Origin: Caulobacteraceae bacterium
Lineage (GTDB): Bacteria > Pseudomonadota > Alphaproteobacteria > Caulobacterales > Aquidulcibacteraceae
Assembly: GCA_009773335.1 (NCBI GenBank)
Contig: WRPF01000015.1
Coordinates: 1-52,468, forward strand
Length of the DNA stretch: 52,468 nt
Reading direction: 5' to 3'
This document shows, piece by piece, positions 38,750 to 47,210 of the stretch. Position numbers and translations under genes: made by a program. Each line of letters starts with the position of its first letter. Position 1 is the first letter of the stretch. The notes below the pieces were generated by a model. The model saw only the letters and a program-made list of their open reading frames with translations, did not search any database and was not told where the DNA came from.

Positions 38750-39594
38750 TGGCGCGCACGCTCACAGTCGCTGCGATCCAGACGCGCTACGGCGCGGACA
38801 TGGGCGCCAATGTCGCGAAAACCGCGCGCATGATCGGAGAGGCCGCCGATCGTGGCGCGCAGGTCGTGCTGCCGTCGGAGCTGTTTCAGGGCCCGTATTT
38901 CTGCACGACGCAGGACGAGCGCTGGTTCAACACGGCGTTTCCCGCAGCGACCCATCCGTGCGTGACGGCGCTGCAGCCGGTCGCGAAGAAGCGCAATGTC
39001 GTCATCCCGGTCTCGATCTACGAGAAGGACGGCCCGCAGTACTACAACAGCGTCGTGATGCTCGATGCGGACGGCGAGATCCTCGGCACGTACCGCAAGA
39101 GCCACATCCCAGATGGCCCCGGCTATCAGGAGAAGTACTACTTCCGTCCGGGCGACACCGGCTATCGCGTCTGGGACACCAGGCACGGCCGCATCGGCGT
39201 CGGCATCTGCTGGGACCAGTGGTATCCCGAATGCGCACGCGCGATGGCGATGATGGGCGCCGACGCGCTCTTCTATCCGACCGCCATCGGCTCGGAGCCG
39301 CACGACGGCTCTCTCGACACGCGCGACCCGTGGCGGCGCGCCATGCAGGGCCATGCGGTGTCCAACATCATTCCGGTGATCGCGGCCAACCGCATCGGCA
39401 GGGAAGAGGGCCTGGGGAGCCCGCAGAACTTCTACGGCTCCTCTTTCATCGCCGACCATCGCGGCGACCTGGTGCAGAGCTTCGAGCGCGAGGACGAAGG
39501 CGTGCTCGTGCACACCTTCGATCTCGACTTTCTCGACACCCACCGCGCGGCGTGGGGCTTCTTCCGGGACCGGCGGGCCGATCTCGCTCCGTAG
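38749..39594 (+). CDS. aguB: N-carbamoylputrescine amidase AguB
   Basis: A 281-residue nitrilase-superfamily amidase that hydrolyses N-carbamoylputrescine to putrescine, carbon dioxide and ammonia. The catalytic triad is visible: E44 (LPSELFQGPYF), K117 (YRKSHIP) and C154 (GICWDQWYPE). The start ATG overlaps the aguA stop. The frame is open far upstream inside aguA, but only this start gives the family N-terminus MARTLTVAAIQ. Length is normal. Confidence 0.95.
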   Translation: MARTLTVAAIQTRYGADMGANVAKTARMIGEAADRGAQVVLPSELFQGPYFCTTQDERWFNTAFPAATHPCVTALQPVAKKRNVVIPVSIYEKDGPQYYNSVVMLDADGEILGTYRKSHIPDGPGYQEKYYFRPGDTGYRVWDTRHGRIGVGICWDQWYPECARAMAMMGADALFYPTAIGSEPHDGSLDTRDPWRRAMQGHAVSNIIPVIAANRIGREEGLGSPQNFYGSSFIADHRGDLVQSFEREDEGVLVHTFDLDFLDTHRAAWGFFRDRRADLAP

Positions 39595-39639
39595 CTGTCG
39601 CCGATTGAATCGCAACGCGAATGAGGCGAACACGGCAGC

Positions 39640-40938
39640 ATGCGCGTTCTGGTTCTCGGCGGCTACGGACTCATCGGGCTGGAAATCGTCCGTCGCCTGC
39701 GCGCGGATGGGCTCGACGTCACAGGTCTGGGACGGTCGGCGGCGAAGGGCAGGCGTGCGGCGCCCGACGTCGACTGGATCGGCGCCGACATCGCGACGCT
39801 GACGACGCCCGAGTCATGGCGTGCGCATCTGGCCGGCATCGACGCTGTCGTAAACGCCTCGGGCGCGCTGCAGGACGGTTTGCGCGACAATCTCGCTGCC
39901 GTGCAGGATGAGGCGATCCGCGCGCTGATAGGGGCTTGCGCCGAGTACGGCGTTCATCGCTTCGTGCAGATCTCCGCGCCCGGCGCGGATGCGGCGGGCG
40001 AGACCGCCTTCATGCGCACCAAGGGCGTTGCGGACGATGCTTTGAAGGCGAGCGCGCTGCGCTGGACGATCTTCAAACCGGGGCTCGTCATCAGCGCCAA
40101 CGCCTACGGCGGCACGCAGCTGCTGCGAATGCTCGCGGCATTTCCTGTCGTGCAGCCGCTTGTCCTGGGCGATGCGCGCATCCAGACCGTCGCCGCCGAC
40201 GACGTGGCGGACGCGGTGTCCTTCGCGCTCATGCACGAGCAGACGACCGTGCATCGTACGTTCGATCTGGTCGAACGCGGATCGCACAGGCTGCGCGACG
40301 TCGTGGCCGCTTTTCGCGCGTGGCTGGGAATTGTCGCGGCGAAGCGGCGACTGGAACTGCCGGCGGCGTTCGGCTTCGCCATCGCGCATCTGGCCGATCT
40401 CGCCGGATGGCTCGGGTGGCGTTCGCCGCTGCGCACGACGGCGCTGCGGGTGCTTGCGCGTGACGTGGCAGGCGATGCGTCAACGTGGGAAGCGGTGCGC
40501 GGGCGGGCGTTGAAATCACTGGACGAAACGCTGCGCGCCTTGCCAGCGACGTTGCAGGAGCGCGTTTCGGCGCGGGCGGGACTGGTCTTTCCTGCGCTTG
40601 TGATGACGCTTTCGGCGTTCTGGCTGGCGTCTAGCCTCATAGGCTTGTGGCAGACCGATGCGGCGGCGCGCGTGCTGGGTGGCGCCGTGACGCCGGCGAT
40701 GGCGATGACGCTCGTGTTCGTCGGCTCGGCGCTGGATCTGTGTATCGGCGCGGGCCTGCTCGTGCGGCGGTTCACGCGCGCTGCGGCGCGTGCATCGATC
40801 GTCGTGTCGCTCGGTTATCTGGCGTCGGGGACGTGGCTCACGCCGCATCTGTGGGCCGATCCGCTCGGGCCGTTTGTGAAGATCTTTCCGGCGATGGCGC
40901 TTGCGCTTGCCGTCGCCGCGCTGGCGGAGGAGCGCTGA
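39640..40938 (+). CDS. SDR-DoxX-like fusion protein
   Basis: A 432-residue protein joining two units. Residues 1 to about 290 form an NAD(P)-binding atypical short-chain dehydrogenase domain with GGYGLIG (7-13) and a nucleotide-sugar-epimerase-like core. The C-terminal 130 residues hold about four transmembrane helices of the DoxX-like type (FPALVMTLSAFWLASSLIGL onward). The typical YxxxK motif is not obvious, so it may be a non-catalytic NmrA-like domain. It ends TGATG at the DUF2269 gene, so the two are coupled. This fusion is known in other proteobacteria but has no assigned function. Confidence 0.87.
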   Translation: MRVLVLGGYGLIGLEIVRRLRADGLDVTGLGRSAAKGRRAAPDVDWIGADIATLTTPESWRAHLAGIDAVVNASGALQDGLRDNLAAVQDEAIRALIGACAEYGVHRFVQISAPGADAAGETAFMRTKGVADDALKASALRWTIFKPGLVISANAYGGTQLLRMLAAFPVVQPLVLGDARIQTVAADDVADAVSFALMHEQTTVHRTFDLVERGSHRLRDVVAAFRAWLGIVAAKRRLELPAAFGFAIAHLADLAGWLGWRSPLRTTALRVLARDVAGDASTWEAVRGRALKSLDETLRALPATLQERVSARAGLVFPALVMTLSAFWLASSLIGLWQTDAAARVLGGAVTPAMAMTLVFVGSALDLCIGAGLLVRRFTRAAARASIVVSLGYLASGTWLTPHLWADPLGPFVKIFPAMALALAVAALAEER

Positions 40939-41417
40939 TGACGTGGATGGAGTTCCTGCGCTGGGCGCACGTCATCGGCGCCACCGTGCTGCTCGGCACG
41001 GGCGCGGGCATCGCCTTCTTCATGGTCATGGCGCACCGCACGGGCGACGCGCGGCTGATCGCGCACACCGCGTCGACGGTCGTGATCGCGGACTGGATCT
41101 TCACGGCGTCCGCGGTCGTGGCGCAGCCGGTCACGGGCGTGCTGCTGGCGAACGCCATGGGCTGGTCGCTGTCGGAGGGATGGATCGTTGTGTCGATGGC
41201 GCTGTACGTCGTCACAGGGCTGTTCTGGCTGCCCGTGGTGTGGATGCAGTCGCGCATGCGCGATCTGGCGCGGACTGCGGCGGCGGCGAACGAAGGGCTG
41301 CCGGACGCCTATCACCGTCTCTACCGGCTCTGGTTCGCATGCGGGTTTCCCGCGTTCTTCGCGGTGCTGGGCATTCTCTGGCTGATGACCGCCCGGCCGC
41401 ACTTCCAACTGTGGTGA
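40938..41417 (+). CDS. DUF2269 membrane protein
   Basis: A 159-residue inner-membrane protein with four predicted helices: about 8-29 (RWAHVIGATVLLGTGAGIAF), 44-62, 82-103 and 136-153 (GFPAFFAVLGILWLM). It fits DUF2269. It begins at the stop codon of the SDR-DoxX gene and ends four bases before convergent pgeF. The pairing suggests the two proteins act together in the membrane; no function is known. Confidence 0.85.
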   Translation: MTWMEFLRWAHVIGATVLLGTGAGIAFFMVMAHRTGDARLIAHTASTVVIADWIFTASAVVAQPVTGVLLANAMGWSLSEGWIVVSMALYVVTGLFWLPVVWMQSRMRDLARTAAAANEGLPDAYHRLYRLWFACGFPAFFAVLGILWLMTARPHFQLW

Positions 41418-41421
41418 GCCT

Positions 41422-42198
41422 TCAGGCGAGCACGATCACCGCGCAGTTGCGGCCGTAGTCGCCTTCTTTCTGGTGCACGCTGCGGCGGTGGCTGAAGAGG
41501 GCGTGTTCCTCGGAGTAGGTGTCGAGCGGCAATACGTCGACCATCGTCACGCCGGCGCGCGCGAGGCGCAGGCGGCAATAGCCGGGCAGGTCGAACTTGA
41601 GGCGGTCGCCTTCGCCGGCGCGGAAGAAGGAGAGGCTGTCTGCGTCGGCCTTGCGGAACGTCTCGAGGAATTCGGGGCCGACTTCGTAGCTGCCTTGCCG
41701 GATGCACGGACCGATGGCGGCGACGATGCGCGATGGCTCCGCGCCCACGCGCGTCATCTCCGCCACGCACGCTTCGAGCACGCCGCCTGCGGCGCCCTTC
41801 CAGCCTGCATGCGCCGCGCCGACCACGCCCGCCTGATCGTCGGCGAAGAGCACTGGCGTGCAGTCGGCGGAGAGCGCTGTCAGCGCGAGGCCGCGCGTGG
41901 TCGTCACGAGCGCATCCGCCTGGGGACGTTCCCCGCTCCAGGGCGCATCCACGCGTACGGCCGTCGCGGAGTGGACCTGATGCAGGCTCAACAGATGCGT
42001 CGGCGCGACGCCGAGCGCCTGCGCGATGCGCGCGCGGTTTTCCGCCACGAGCGCGTCGTCGTCGCGCGAACCGGGTCCCGCGTTGAGCGATCCGTAGATG
42101 CCCTGCGACACGCCGCCTTCGCGGCCGAAGAAGCCGTGCTTCACGCCCGCAAGCTGCGCGAGCGCAGGCGCGGCGAAGCGGGGCGGGAAATCGCTCAC
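41422..42198 (-). CDS. pgeF: Peptidoglycan editing factor PgeF
   Basis: A 258-residue copper/zinc-type multicopper-oxidase-related (DUF152/YfiH) enzyme. It removes L-Ser wrongly placed on UDP-MurNAc in peptidoglycan synthesis. The metal ligands are visible: H76 (HQVHSAT), C113 (SADCTPVLF) and H130 (AAHAGWKG). The GTG at 42198 overlaps the methyltransferase stop (GTGA) and gives the usual length; an ATG at 42249 would add 17 residues. It is third in the lgt operon. Confidence 0.9.
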   Translation of the reverse strand: MSDFPPRFAAPALAQLAGVKHGFFGREGGVSQGIYGSLNAGPGSRDDDALVAENRARIAQALGVAPTHLLSLHQVHSATAVRVDAPWSGERPQADALVTTTRGLALTALSADCTPVLFADDQAGVVGAAHAGWKGAAGGVLEACVAEMTRVGAEPSRIVAAIGPCIRQGSYEVGPEFLETFRKADADSLSFFRAGEGDRLKFDLPGYCRLRLARAGVTMVDVLPLDTYSEEHALFSHRRSVHQKEGDYGRNCAVIVLA

Positions 42199-43280
42199 GC
42201 CGTCCTCTCGAAGCCGGCGGGCGGCGGCGAATCGCTGGGTGTCAGGCATACTGCGTTGAAGAGGACGCCCATCTGGTCTGGCGCCGTCAAGCGGTGAAGT
42301 TGCGCGGCGATGGACTGCGCCTTGTCGGGGCGCGACTTCGTGAGCGCCGCGGCGCGTTCGCGGATGCCGAGCGACTCAAGCCACACGCCTTGCGGTGCAG
42401 GGCCATGAACTGCGAGCCCGGTTTCTCGCGCCAGCGCGGCAAGGCGAACGAAGTCCACATGCGCCGTGAGATCGGCCGCGCCGGGCTCCTCCAGCGGATC
42501 GACGCGCGCGTGACGACGCACGGCCTGCAGCGTATCGCCGCCGGTGGTTTCTGCGCTGCCGTAGTCAATGATCAGCGCGCGGCCCGGCGCATGTGCGAAC
42601 CGCTCTGCGAGGGAGGCCACGAACGCGGGCAGGGACGGCGCGATTTCCGCGATGGCGCCTTCGGCGGCGTCGCGCAGGGCCGGCGGGATCAGCCCATCGT
42701 CGGGCAGCGCGTCCTGCGCGAGGCCGAACCTCAGCGCGCCGTCCCGCGCGCCCACCAGTCGCTCGCGCCAGCCGCCGCCGACGCGCACGAACTGGCGGAC
42801 GGGCATGCAGTCGAGAAACTCGTTGGCGATGATCAATGTGGGCGCTTGCGGCGCATCTTCAAGGCGCGTGATCCAGGTCGCGTGCGCGCCGACCGTCTCA
42901 AGCGCCTGCGCCTGCCGTGCGCGGAGCGTTTCGCTCACTTCGACCAGCGCGATCCGCGCCGCGTCATGGAAGCCCGGCACGATCCGCGTCGCGCGCCATG
43001 CGTCCGAAATCAGCGTTCCGGCGCCGGGGCCGAGTTCGACGAGATTGAACGGCGCCGGCGATCCCATCGCCATCCATTCCTGCGCGCACCAGAGCCCGAC
43101 GAGTTCGCCGAACATCTGGCTTGCTTCCGGCGCGGTGATGAAGTCGCCGTCCGCCCCTAGCGCAGCTTTGCGCGTGTAGTAGCCGTCCACTGGGTCGTAG
43201 AGCGCGCTCGTCATATACTGCGCGACGGTCAGCGGCCCGTTCTGCGCAATGAGCGCGAGCAGCCGGTCTTCCAGCGTCAC
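42195..43280 (-). CDS. MidA/NDUFAF7-type SAM-dependent methyltransferase
   Basis: A 361-residue class I methyltransferase of the DUF185 family, related to mitochondrial MidA, which methylates an arginine in respiratory complex I. The N-terminal LLALIAQNGPLTVAQYM and DPVDGYYT are typical; the SAM motif is VELGPGAGTL. The GTG start overlaps the lgt stop (GTGA), and the same overlap joins it to pgeF. The order lgt, this gene, pgeF is common in alphaproteobacteria. Complex I methylation here is inferred from the family. Confidence 0.9.
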   Translation of the reverse strand: MTLEDRLLALIAQNGPLTVAQYMTSALYDPVDGYYTRKAALGADGDFITAPEASQMFGELVGLWCAQEWMAMGSPAPFNLVELGPGAGTLISDAWRATRIVPGFHDAARIALVEVSETLRARQAQALETVGAHATWITRLEDAPQAPTLIIANEFLDCMPVRQFVRVGGGWRERLVGARDGALRFGLAQDALPDDGLIPPALRDAAEGAIAEIAPSLPAFVASLAERFAHAPGRALIIDYGSAETTGGDTLQAVRRHARVDPLEEPGAADLTAHVDFVRLAALARETGLAVHGPAPQGVWLESLGIRERAAALTKSRPDKAQSIAAQLHRLTAPDQMGVLFNAVCLTPSDSPPPAGFERTA

Positions 43281-44155
43281 GCCTTCGCCGTCCGTCCGCG
43301 CTGCACGAACCAGAGGCCCAGCGCGATCATCGGCAGGCACAGCAGCATGCCCATCGTGACGTAGCCGCGCAGGGCTTCCGGCATGTGCTGGTCCGGCTCG
43401 CGCACGAATTCCACGAGCAGGCGGAAGGTTCCGTAGCCGGCGAGGAAGAGCCCCGTCGTCAGGCCCGGCCGCTGCAGCGTGAGCTTGTTGTGCGTGGCGA
43501 AGCGCAGCAGCGCGAAGAGCACGAGGCCTTCGAGAAAGGCTTCATAGAGCTGACTCGGATGGCGCGGCGTCGTGTAGCCAATGTCGCCGAAGGGACCGGC
43601 CTGCGGGAACATCACGGCCCACGGCACGGTCGTCGCGCGGCCATACAGTTCGGCGTTCACGAAATTCGCGAGGCGCCCGAAAAAGAGCCCGATGGGCGCG
43701 GCGCACGCGACGAGGTCGGCCAGCCCGAAAAGCGGCGTCTTGTGCTTCTGCGAGAACCACCAGATCGCGAGGCCCACGCCGATCAGCCCGCCGTGGAACG
43801 ACATGCCGCCGTGCCAGATGGCGATGAGCTCGCCGGGGTTCAGCCAGATCATGTCGGGCTTGTAGAAGAGCACATAGCCGATCCGTCCGCCGAGGATGAC
43901 GCCGAGGGTCGCCCAGAAGAGGAAATCGTCGAGCTGCGGTTCGTCCGCCGGGCGCGGCTGGGCGCCCCAGAGCTTCGTGTTGCGGATGAGGCCCACCATG
44001 TAGCGCCAGCCCAGCAGCAGGCCCGCGATGTAGGCGAGCGCGTACCAGCGCAGGGCGAAGGGGCCGAGTTTGAGGCCGAAGGCGTCGTAGGGGCCGAGGG
44101 TGAAGATCTCGGCCTTGAGGAACTGGGGAAACTGTATGGCGGCGTCGAGCATCAT
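43277..44155 (-). CDS. lgt: Prolipoprotein diacylglyceryl transferase Lgt
   Basis: A 292-residue inner-membrane enzyme that attaches diacylglycerol to the lipobox cysteine of prolipoproteins. It has about seven helices and the family signatures HGGMSFHGGLIG and GRLANFVNAELYGR. The start is ATGATG at 44155; the second ATG (44152) has a better distance to the upstream GAGGG. The longer frame to 44512 runs through the divergent UbiK-like gene and the palindromic repeat and is rejected. It overlaps the methyltransferase by four bases. Confidence 0.95.
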   Translation of the reverse strand: MMLDAAIQFPQFLKAEIFTLGPYDAFGLKLGPFALRWYALAYIAGLLLGWRYMVGLIRNTKLWGAQPRPADEPQLDDFLFWATLGVILGGRIGYVLFYKPDMIWLNPGELIAIWHGGMSFHGGLIGVGLAIWWFSQKHKTPLFGLADLVACAAPIGLFFGRLANFVNAELYGRATTVPWAVMFPQAGPFGDIGYTTPRHPSQLYEAFLEGLVLFALLRFATHNKLTLQRPGLTTGLFLAGYGTFRLLVEFVREPDQHMPEALRGYVTMGMLLCLPMIALGLWFVQRGRTAKA

Positions 44156-44240
44156 GTCCCTCTGCGGCGCTGCGGGCGCTGGTCTTCCCGATTGCGGGCC
44201 CATAAATAGGCAAAACCCACCCCGCGCAACCGAGGCGCCC

Positions 44241-44468
44241 ATGCAGACCCAGAGCACCCTTTTCGACGATCTCGCCCGCCTGATGACCGGCGCCATGGGC
44301 GTCGCCCAGGGGGTCGGCGACGAGGCCAAGACCTTCGTGCGCACCCAGGCGGACCGCTTCGTGGCCGACATGGACCTCGTCAGCCGCGACGAGTTCGAGG
44401 CGATGAAGGACACGGTGCGCGAGCTGCGCGAGAAGGTGGCCGAGCTTGAGGCGAAGCTGAAGGGCTGA
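44241..44468 (+). CDS. UbiK/BMFP-domain accessory protein
   Basis: A 75-residue acidic protein with a helical N-terminal half and a C-terminal coiled coil (about 50-75, EFEAMKDTVRELREKVAELE). This matches the BMFP/UbiK family, which assists ubiquinone synthesis and binds membranes. The start is the ATG at 44241; the frame upstream overlaps the lgt promoter. It is divergent from lgt and followed at once by the palindromic repeat. A UbiK-like role is inferred from the family. Confidence 0.85.
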   Translation: MQTQSTLFDDLARLMTGAMGVAQGVGDEAKTFVRTQADRFVADMDLVSRDEFEAMKDTVRELREKVAELEAKLKG

Positions 44469-44486
44469 GCACGATTGGCGGGGAGC

Positions 44487-44588
44487 AGGACCGCCGGCGC
44501 CCTCGCCGGCATACGGCGGCGCCGCCAGACTCCGCAGGAATCTTGCGTGGCTTGAATACTGAATGCCGGCGAGGGCGCCGGCGGTCCT
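44487..44588. repeat. REP-like palindromic element, copy 2
   Basis: A 102-base element with the same 25-base inverted ends as copies 1 and 3, here perfectly complementary. The interior is unrelated to that of the other copies. It lies between the UbiK-like gene and the end of the minus-strand gene at 44600. Confidence 0.85.
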
Positions 44589-44599
44589 GATTTCAGCGG

Positions 44600-45094
44600 T
44601 CATGACGTGTCTGCGCCTTCCGGCACGTTTGCGGGAGGCGCAAACACAGCCCCGACAATCGGCGACGCGCTGATCGTCAACCGTCCTGTGGAAACGCTCT
44701 TCGGCACGCGGGCGATGGCGCGTATGACGACCCTCTCGAGATCATCGAGCGTTCGCCGCATGTCCGTGAAGGTCTTGAGCGCAATCCCGCGCGTATAGAG
44801 CCGCACCATGTCGATACGTCTGTACGCATAGCGAAATCCCGGCGGCGCCGAGGGCGGGCGAAGCCAATGTCGACGCCTGTCTTGTTTCCGGAACCGCATC
44901 CTGGCGCACATCATCATGAAGATGAGTTCGCGCAGTTCCCGCCGCGTTTCGACACGATGTCTGTGCAGGGCGATCCGCCCCTCGCGAAACCCGATCGCCG
45001 CCACCAGCCACGCGACAATCTCCACGAGCCAGAGCTTCAAGCTCTGGGCCCATGCCTTGAGATCGGTGCGGGTGACGGGGGTGAAAATGTGCAT
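44600..45094 (-). CDS. Hypothetical protein between repeats
   Basis: A 164-residue Arg-rich protein with one hydrophobic segment (about 18-37, SLKLWLVEIVAWLVAAIGF). It has the cluster FMMMCARMRFRKQDRRRHW (about 58-76) and a helical segment (about 105-130) with alternating charged and hydrophobic residues. I do not recognise the family. The coding case rests on length, an open frame on the minus strand and a plausible start MHIFTPVTRTDL. It lies between two palindromic elements (copies 2 and 3), with its stop 11 bases from copy 2. Confidence 0.65.
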   Translation of the reverse strand: MHIFTPVTRTDLKAWAQSLKLWLVEIVAWLVAAIGFREGRIALHRHRVETRRELRELIFMMMCARMRFRKQDRRRHWLRPPSAPPGFRYAYRRIDMVRLYTRGIALKTFTDMRRTLDDLERVVIRAIARVPKSVSTGRLTISASPIVGAVFAPPANVPEGADTS

Positions 45095-45203
45095 TGGGGA
45101 CGCTCGGAACTCCGTGGTCGGCCGAACCGGCCGGTTGATGACGGAGCGAGCATCGCACGGCCGGGAATCCGGTCGGATAGATTCACGAAATAGGGGGAAA
45201 CTT

Positions 45204-45332
45204 TCCTCCCCCTGAAAGGGGGAGGCAGGAGGGGGTCAGCGCCGTGCGGACGATTGAAACGCCTTGTCCCGCAAGTGTTTTGACGCCCCGTCAGACCCCC
45301 ACCCGACCTCCCCCTTGCAGGGGGAGGAGGCG
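45204..45332. repeat. Inverted pair of CTCCCCC-hairpin elements
   Basis: The first element (45204-45240) reads TCCTCCCCCTGAAAGGGGG and continues with GAGGCAGGAGGGGGTC. The second (45290-45332) is its close reverse complement. Each contains a small stem-loop; together they form an inverted repeat around a 49-base centre. This looks like a second dispersed palindrome family. Confidence 0.7.
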
Positions 45333-45441
45333 TGAAATGTGTGGGAATGTTTGTGGTGACGCGCGCAATCTATCCCCGCAAGTTTGGGAGCGGCCGCTCC
45401 CCCCGCTGTTCAATCCCACATTGAGTTTTCGCGTGTAGGAT

Positions 45442-45461
45442 CGCGCACCTCGCGGTGCGCG
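45442..45461. repeat. Small GC-rich hairpin
   Basis: An eight-base-pair stem (CGCGCACC with GGTGCGCG) and a TCGC loop. It resembles the stem style of the element at 52010-52082, though too short to call a member. Confidence 0.45.
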
Positions 45462-45485
45462 CTACGGGCGCGGTTGTCCGTGATC

Positions 45486-45577
45486 AGGACCGCCGGCGCC
45501 CTCGCCGGCAAAGTGGATGGTCGTGAAAGACCGGGGATCGTTTCAGCACCGATGCCGGCGAGGGCGCCGGCGGTCCT
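45486..45577. repeat. REP-like palindromic element, copy 3
   Basis: A 92-base element with perfect 25-base inverted ends. Its interior, read on the minus strand, closely matches copy 1 at 74-166, for example both end in TCCACTT before the right arm. The element ends 20 bases from the stop of the flavin monooxygenase gene. Confidence 0.85.
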
Positions 45578-45596
45578 GCACTTCGCCCTTTTGGCG

Positions 45597-46967
45597 CTAA
45601 GCCGCCGCCTTCACTTTCCCCGCCTTCGCCGCCACCGGCAGCGCATTCCCCGTCGCCGCCGCACGCTTCGCGCCGCGTTCGATCTCGCGTTTCAGGTCCA
45701 TGCAGTAGTGGCCGAAATCCACCTGGATCGTGTGGCGCGCGGCCTTGTAGTAGGGGCCGAGATAATAGGCTTCGTCCCTGGCGGTGATGGCGTCCATGTC
45801 GGCGGCGGGCGGCGGCGCGTAGTCGCCTTTGAGATAGGCCGCGACGAGCTTGGACTGCTGCTCGGCGAAATTCACCAGCGTCGGCAACGGCTGCGCGAGG
45901 CCCATGAAGAAGAGGTTGTTCACGCCGGTCTTCATTATGCGCTTGTAGAGGGGGAAGCGGTTTTCTTCGTCGGGCTTCAGCGTGTTTTCCACGAAGAACG
46001 GGAAGGAGATGTTGTAGCCCGTGGCGTAGATGATCGCGTCCACGTCCTCGACGCTGTCGTCGGCGAAGCGCACGCGCTTGCCTTCAAGCGCCTTGATCGC
46101 GGGCTTCATCTTGATGTCGCCGCAGCCTGCGCGCGTGAGGAATTCGCCGGACACCGAGGGGTGCGCTTCCAGCACTTCGTGATCGGGTTTCGGCAGGCCG
46201 TAGGTCTCCATGTCGCCGATCGCGGCCCTGATCGCGCGCCGCGCCAGCGCCAGTGCGATCGGGCGCGGCAGCCATGTGGGCGCCGCCGCCTTGTCCGACG
46301 GCTGGCCGTGCATGTATTTCGGCAGCACCCACACGCCGCGGCGCGCGGAGACGAAAAGGGTCTTGCAGATCGGGCGCTGCGACAGCTCGGACGCTATGTC
46401 CATCGCCGAATTGCCCATGCCGACGACGACGACATTCTTGCCGCGCATGTCCACCGGATCGAAGGGGTCGCGGTACTGGTGGCTGTGGAAGTGCGGGCCG
46501 TCGAAGCTGCCCGGATACGTGGGCACGCGGCTATCCCAATGATGGCCGTTGGCCACGACGAGCACATCGTACTGGCGCGTTTCGCCGGTGGAGAGCGTCA
46601 CGTTCCATACATCGCCGTCACGCTCGGCCTTTGTGACCTTCGTGTTGAACGTGATCGTCTTGCGCAGGTCGAAATGGTCCACGTAGTCCTTGAAGTACTG
46701 GAACAGCTGCGCGTGGTGCGGGAAATCGGGCCAGCCGTTCGGCACGGGGAAATCCTCGAAGGCGAGGCGCCATTTCGAGGTGTCGATGTGCAGGCTCTGG
46801 TAGCAGGCCGATTCCTTGTTCGGGTTGTTGAAGTACCAGACGCCGCCGATCTCGTCGGACGCCTCGAAGCAGTCGTAGGGGATGGCGTGGTCCTTCAGCC
46901 GCTTGGCGGTGGTGAACCCGCTGGGGCCCGCGCCAATGATGCAGACTTTCGGCAGTTCGGCGGCCAT
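45597..46967 (-). CDS. Flavin-containing monooxygenase (FMO family)
   Basis: A 456-residue class B flavoprotein monooxygenase. The FAD motif is GAGPSG (12-17). The FMO fingerprint FxGxxxHxxxY is present as FDGPHFHSHQY (155-165), and the NADPH motif is GMGNSA (183-188). These enzymes oxidise soft nucleophiles such as nitrogen or sulfur compounds. The substrate is unknown and no pathway gene is adjacent. Length is normal and the ATG start is unambiguous. Confidence 0.94.
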   Translation of the reverse strand: MAAELPKVCIIGAGPSGFTTAKRLKDHAIPYDCFEASDEIGGVWYFNNPNKESACYQSLHIDTSKWRLAFEDFPVPNGWPDFPHHAQLFQYFKDYVDHFDLRKTITFNTKVTKAERDGDVWNVTLSTGETRQYDVLVVANGHHWDSRVPTYPGSFDGPHFHSHQYRDPFDPVDMRGKNVVVVGMGNSAMDIASELSQRPICKTLFVSARRGVWVLPKYMHGQPSDKAAAPTWLPRPIALALARRAIRAAIGDMETYGLPKPDHEVLEAHPSVSGEFLTRAGCGDIKMKPAIKALEGKRVRFADDSVEDVDAIIYATGYNISFPFFVENTLKPDEENRFPLYKRIMKTGVNNLFFMGLAQPLPTLVNFAEQQSKLVAAYLKGDYAPPPAADMDAITARDEAYYLGPYYKAARHTIQVDFGHYCMDLKREIERGAKRAAATGNALPVAAKAGKVKAAA

Positions 46968-47210
46968 CGTTCGCTCCCCGGATGCTTGTTCGCGCGACGA
47001 TAGCGGGTTGGCCCAACGTCACCCGAGAGCTGTGAACATCCACCCGCGCTCACATCGCGTTAACCATCTCGTCCATACCCTGAGGCGGGGTAACGATTCG
47101 CGCCCGCGAGGTGCGGACCTGAGGCAAGGCGTCGGGCGGTCCGTCGGATCGTTCGTCTGGTCCGATCTCGGCGCGGGTCCGATCGCGGCCCGCGCTCCAT
47201 GAGGGGCGCT

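Larger units (their letters stand above)
45095..45596. other. Repeat-rich intergenic region
   Basis: A 502-base gap with no convincing gene. It holds an inverted pair of CTCCCCC/GGGGGAG hairpins (45204-45240 and 45290-45332), a short GCGCACC/GGTGCGC hairpin (45443-45460) and copy 3 of the large palindromic element. The rest shows no clear signal. Confidence 0.75.

Noticed and set aside
44156-44512. Extended Lgt reading frame
   Set aside because: It would run through the divergent UbiK-like gene and into the palindromic repeat; the ATG near 44155 starts the membrane enzyme.
45384-47003. 539-codon open frame on the plus strand
   Set aside because: Antisense to the flavin monooxygenase and starting inside repeat DNA; no family similarity.
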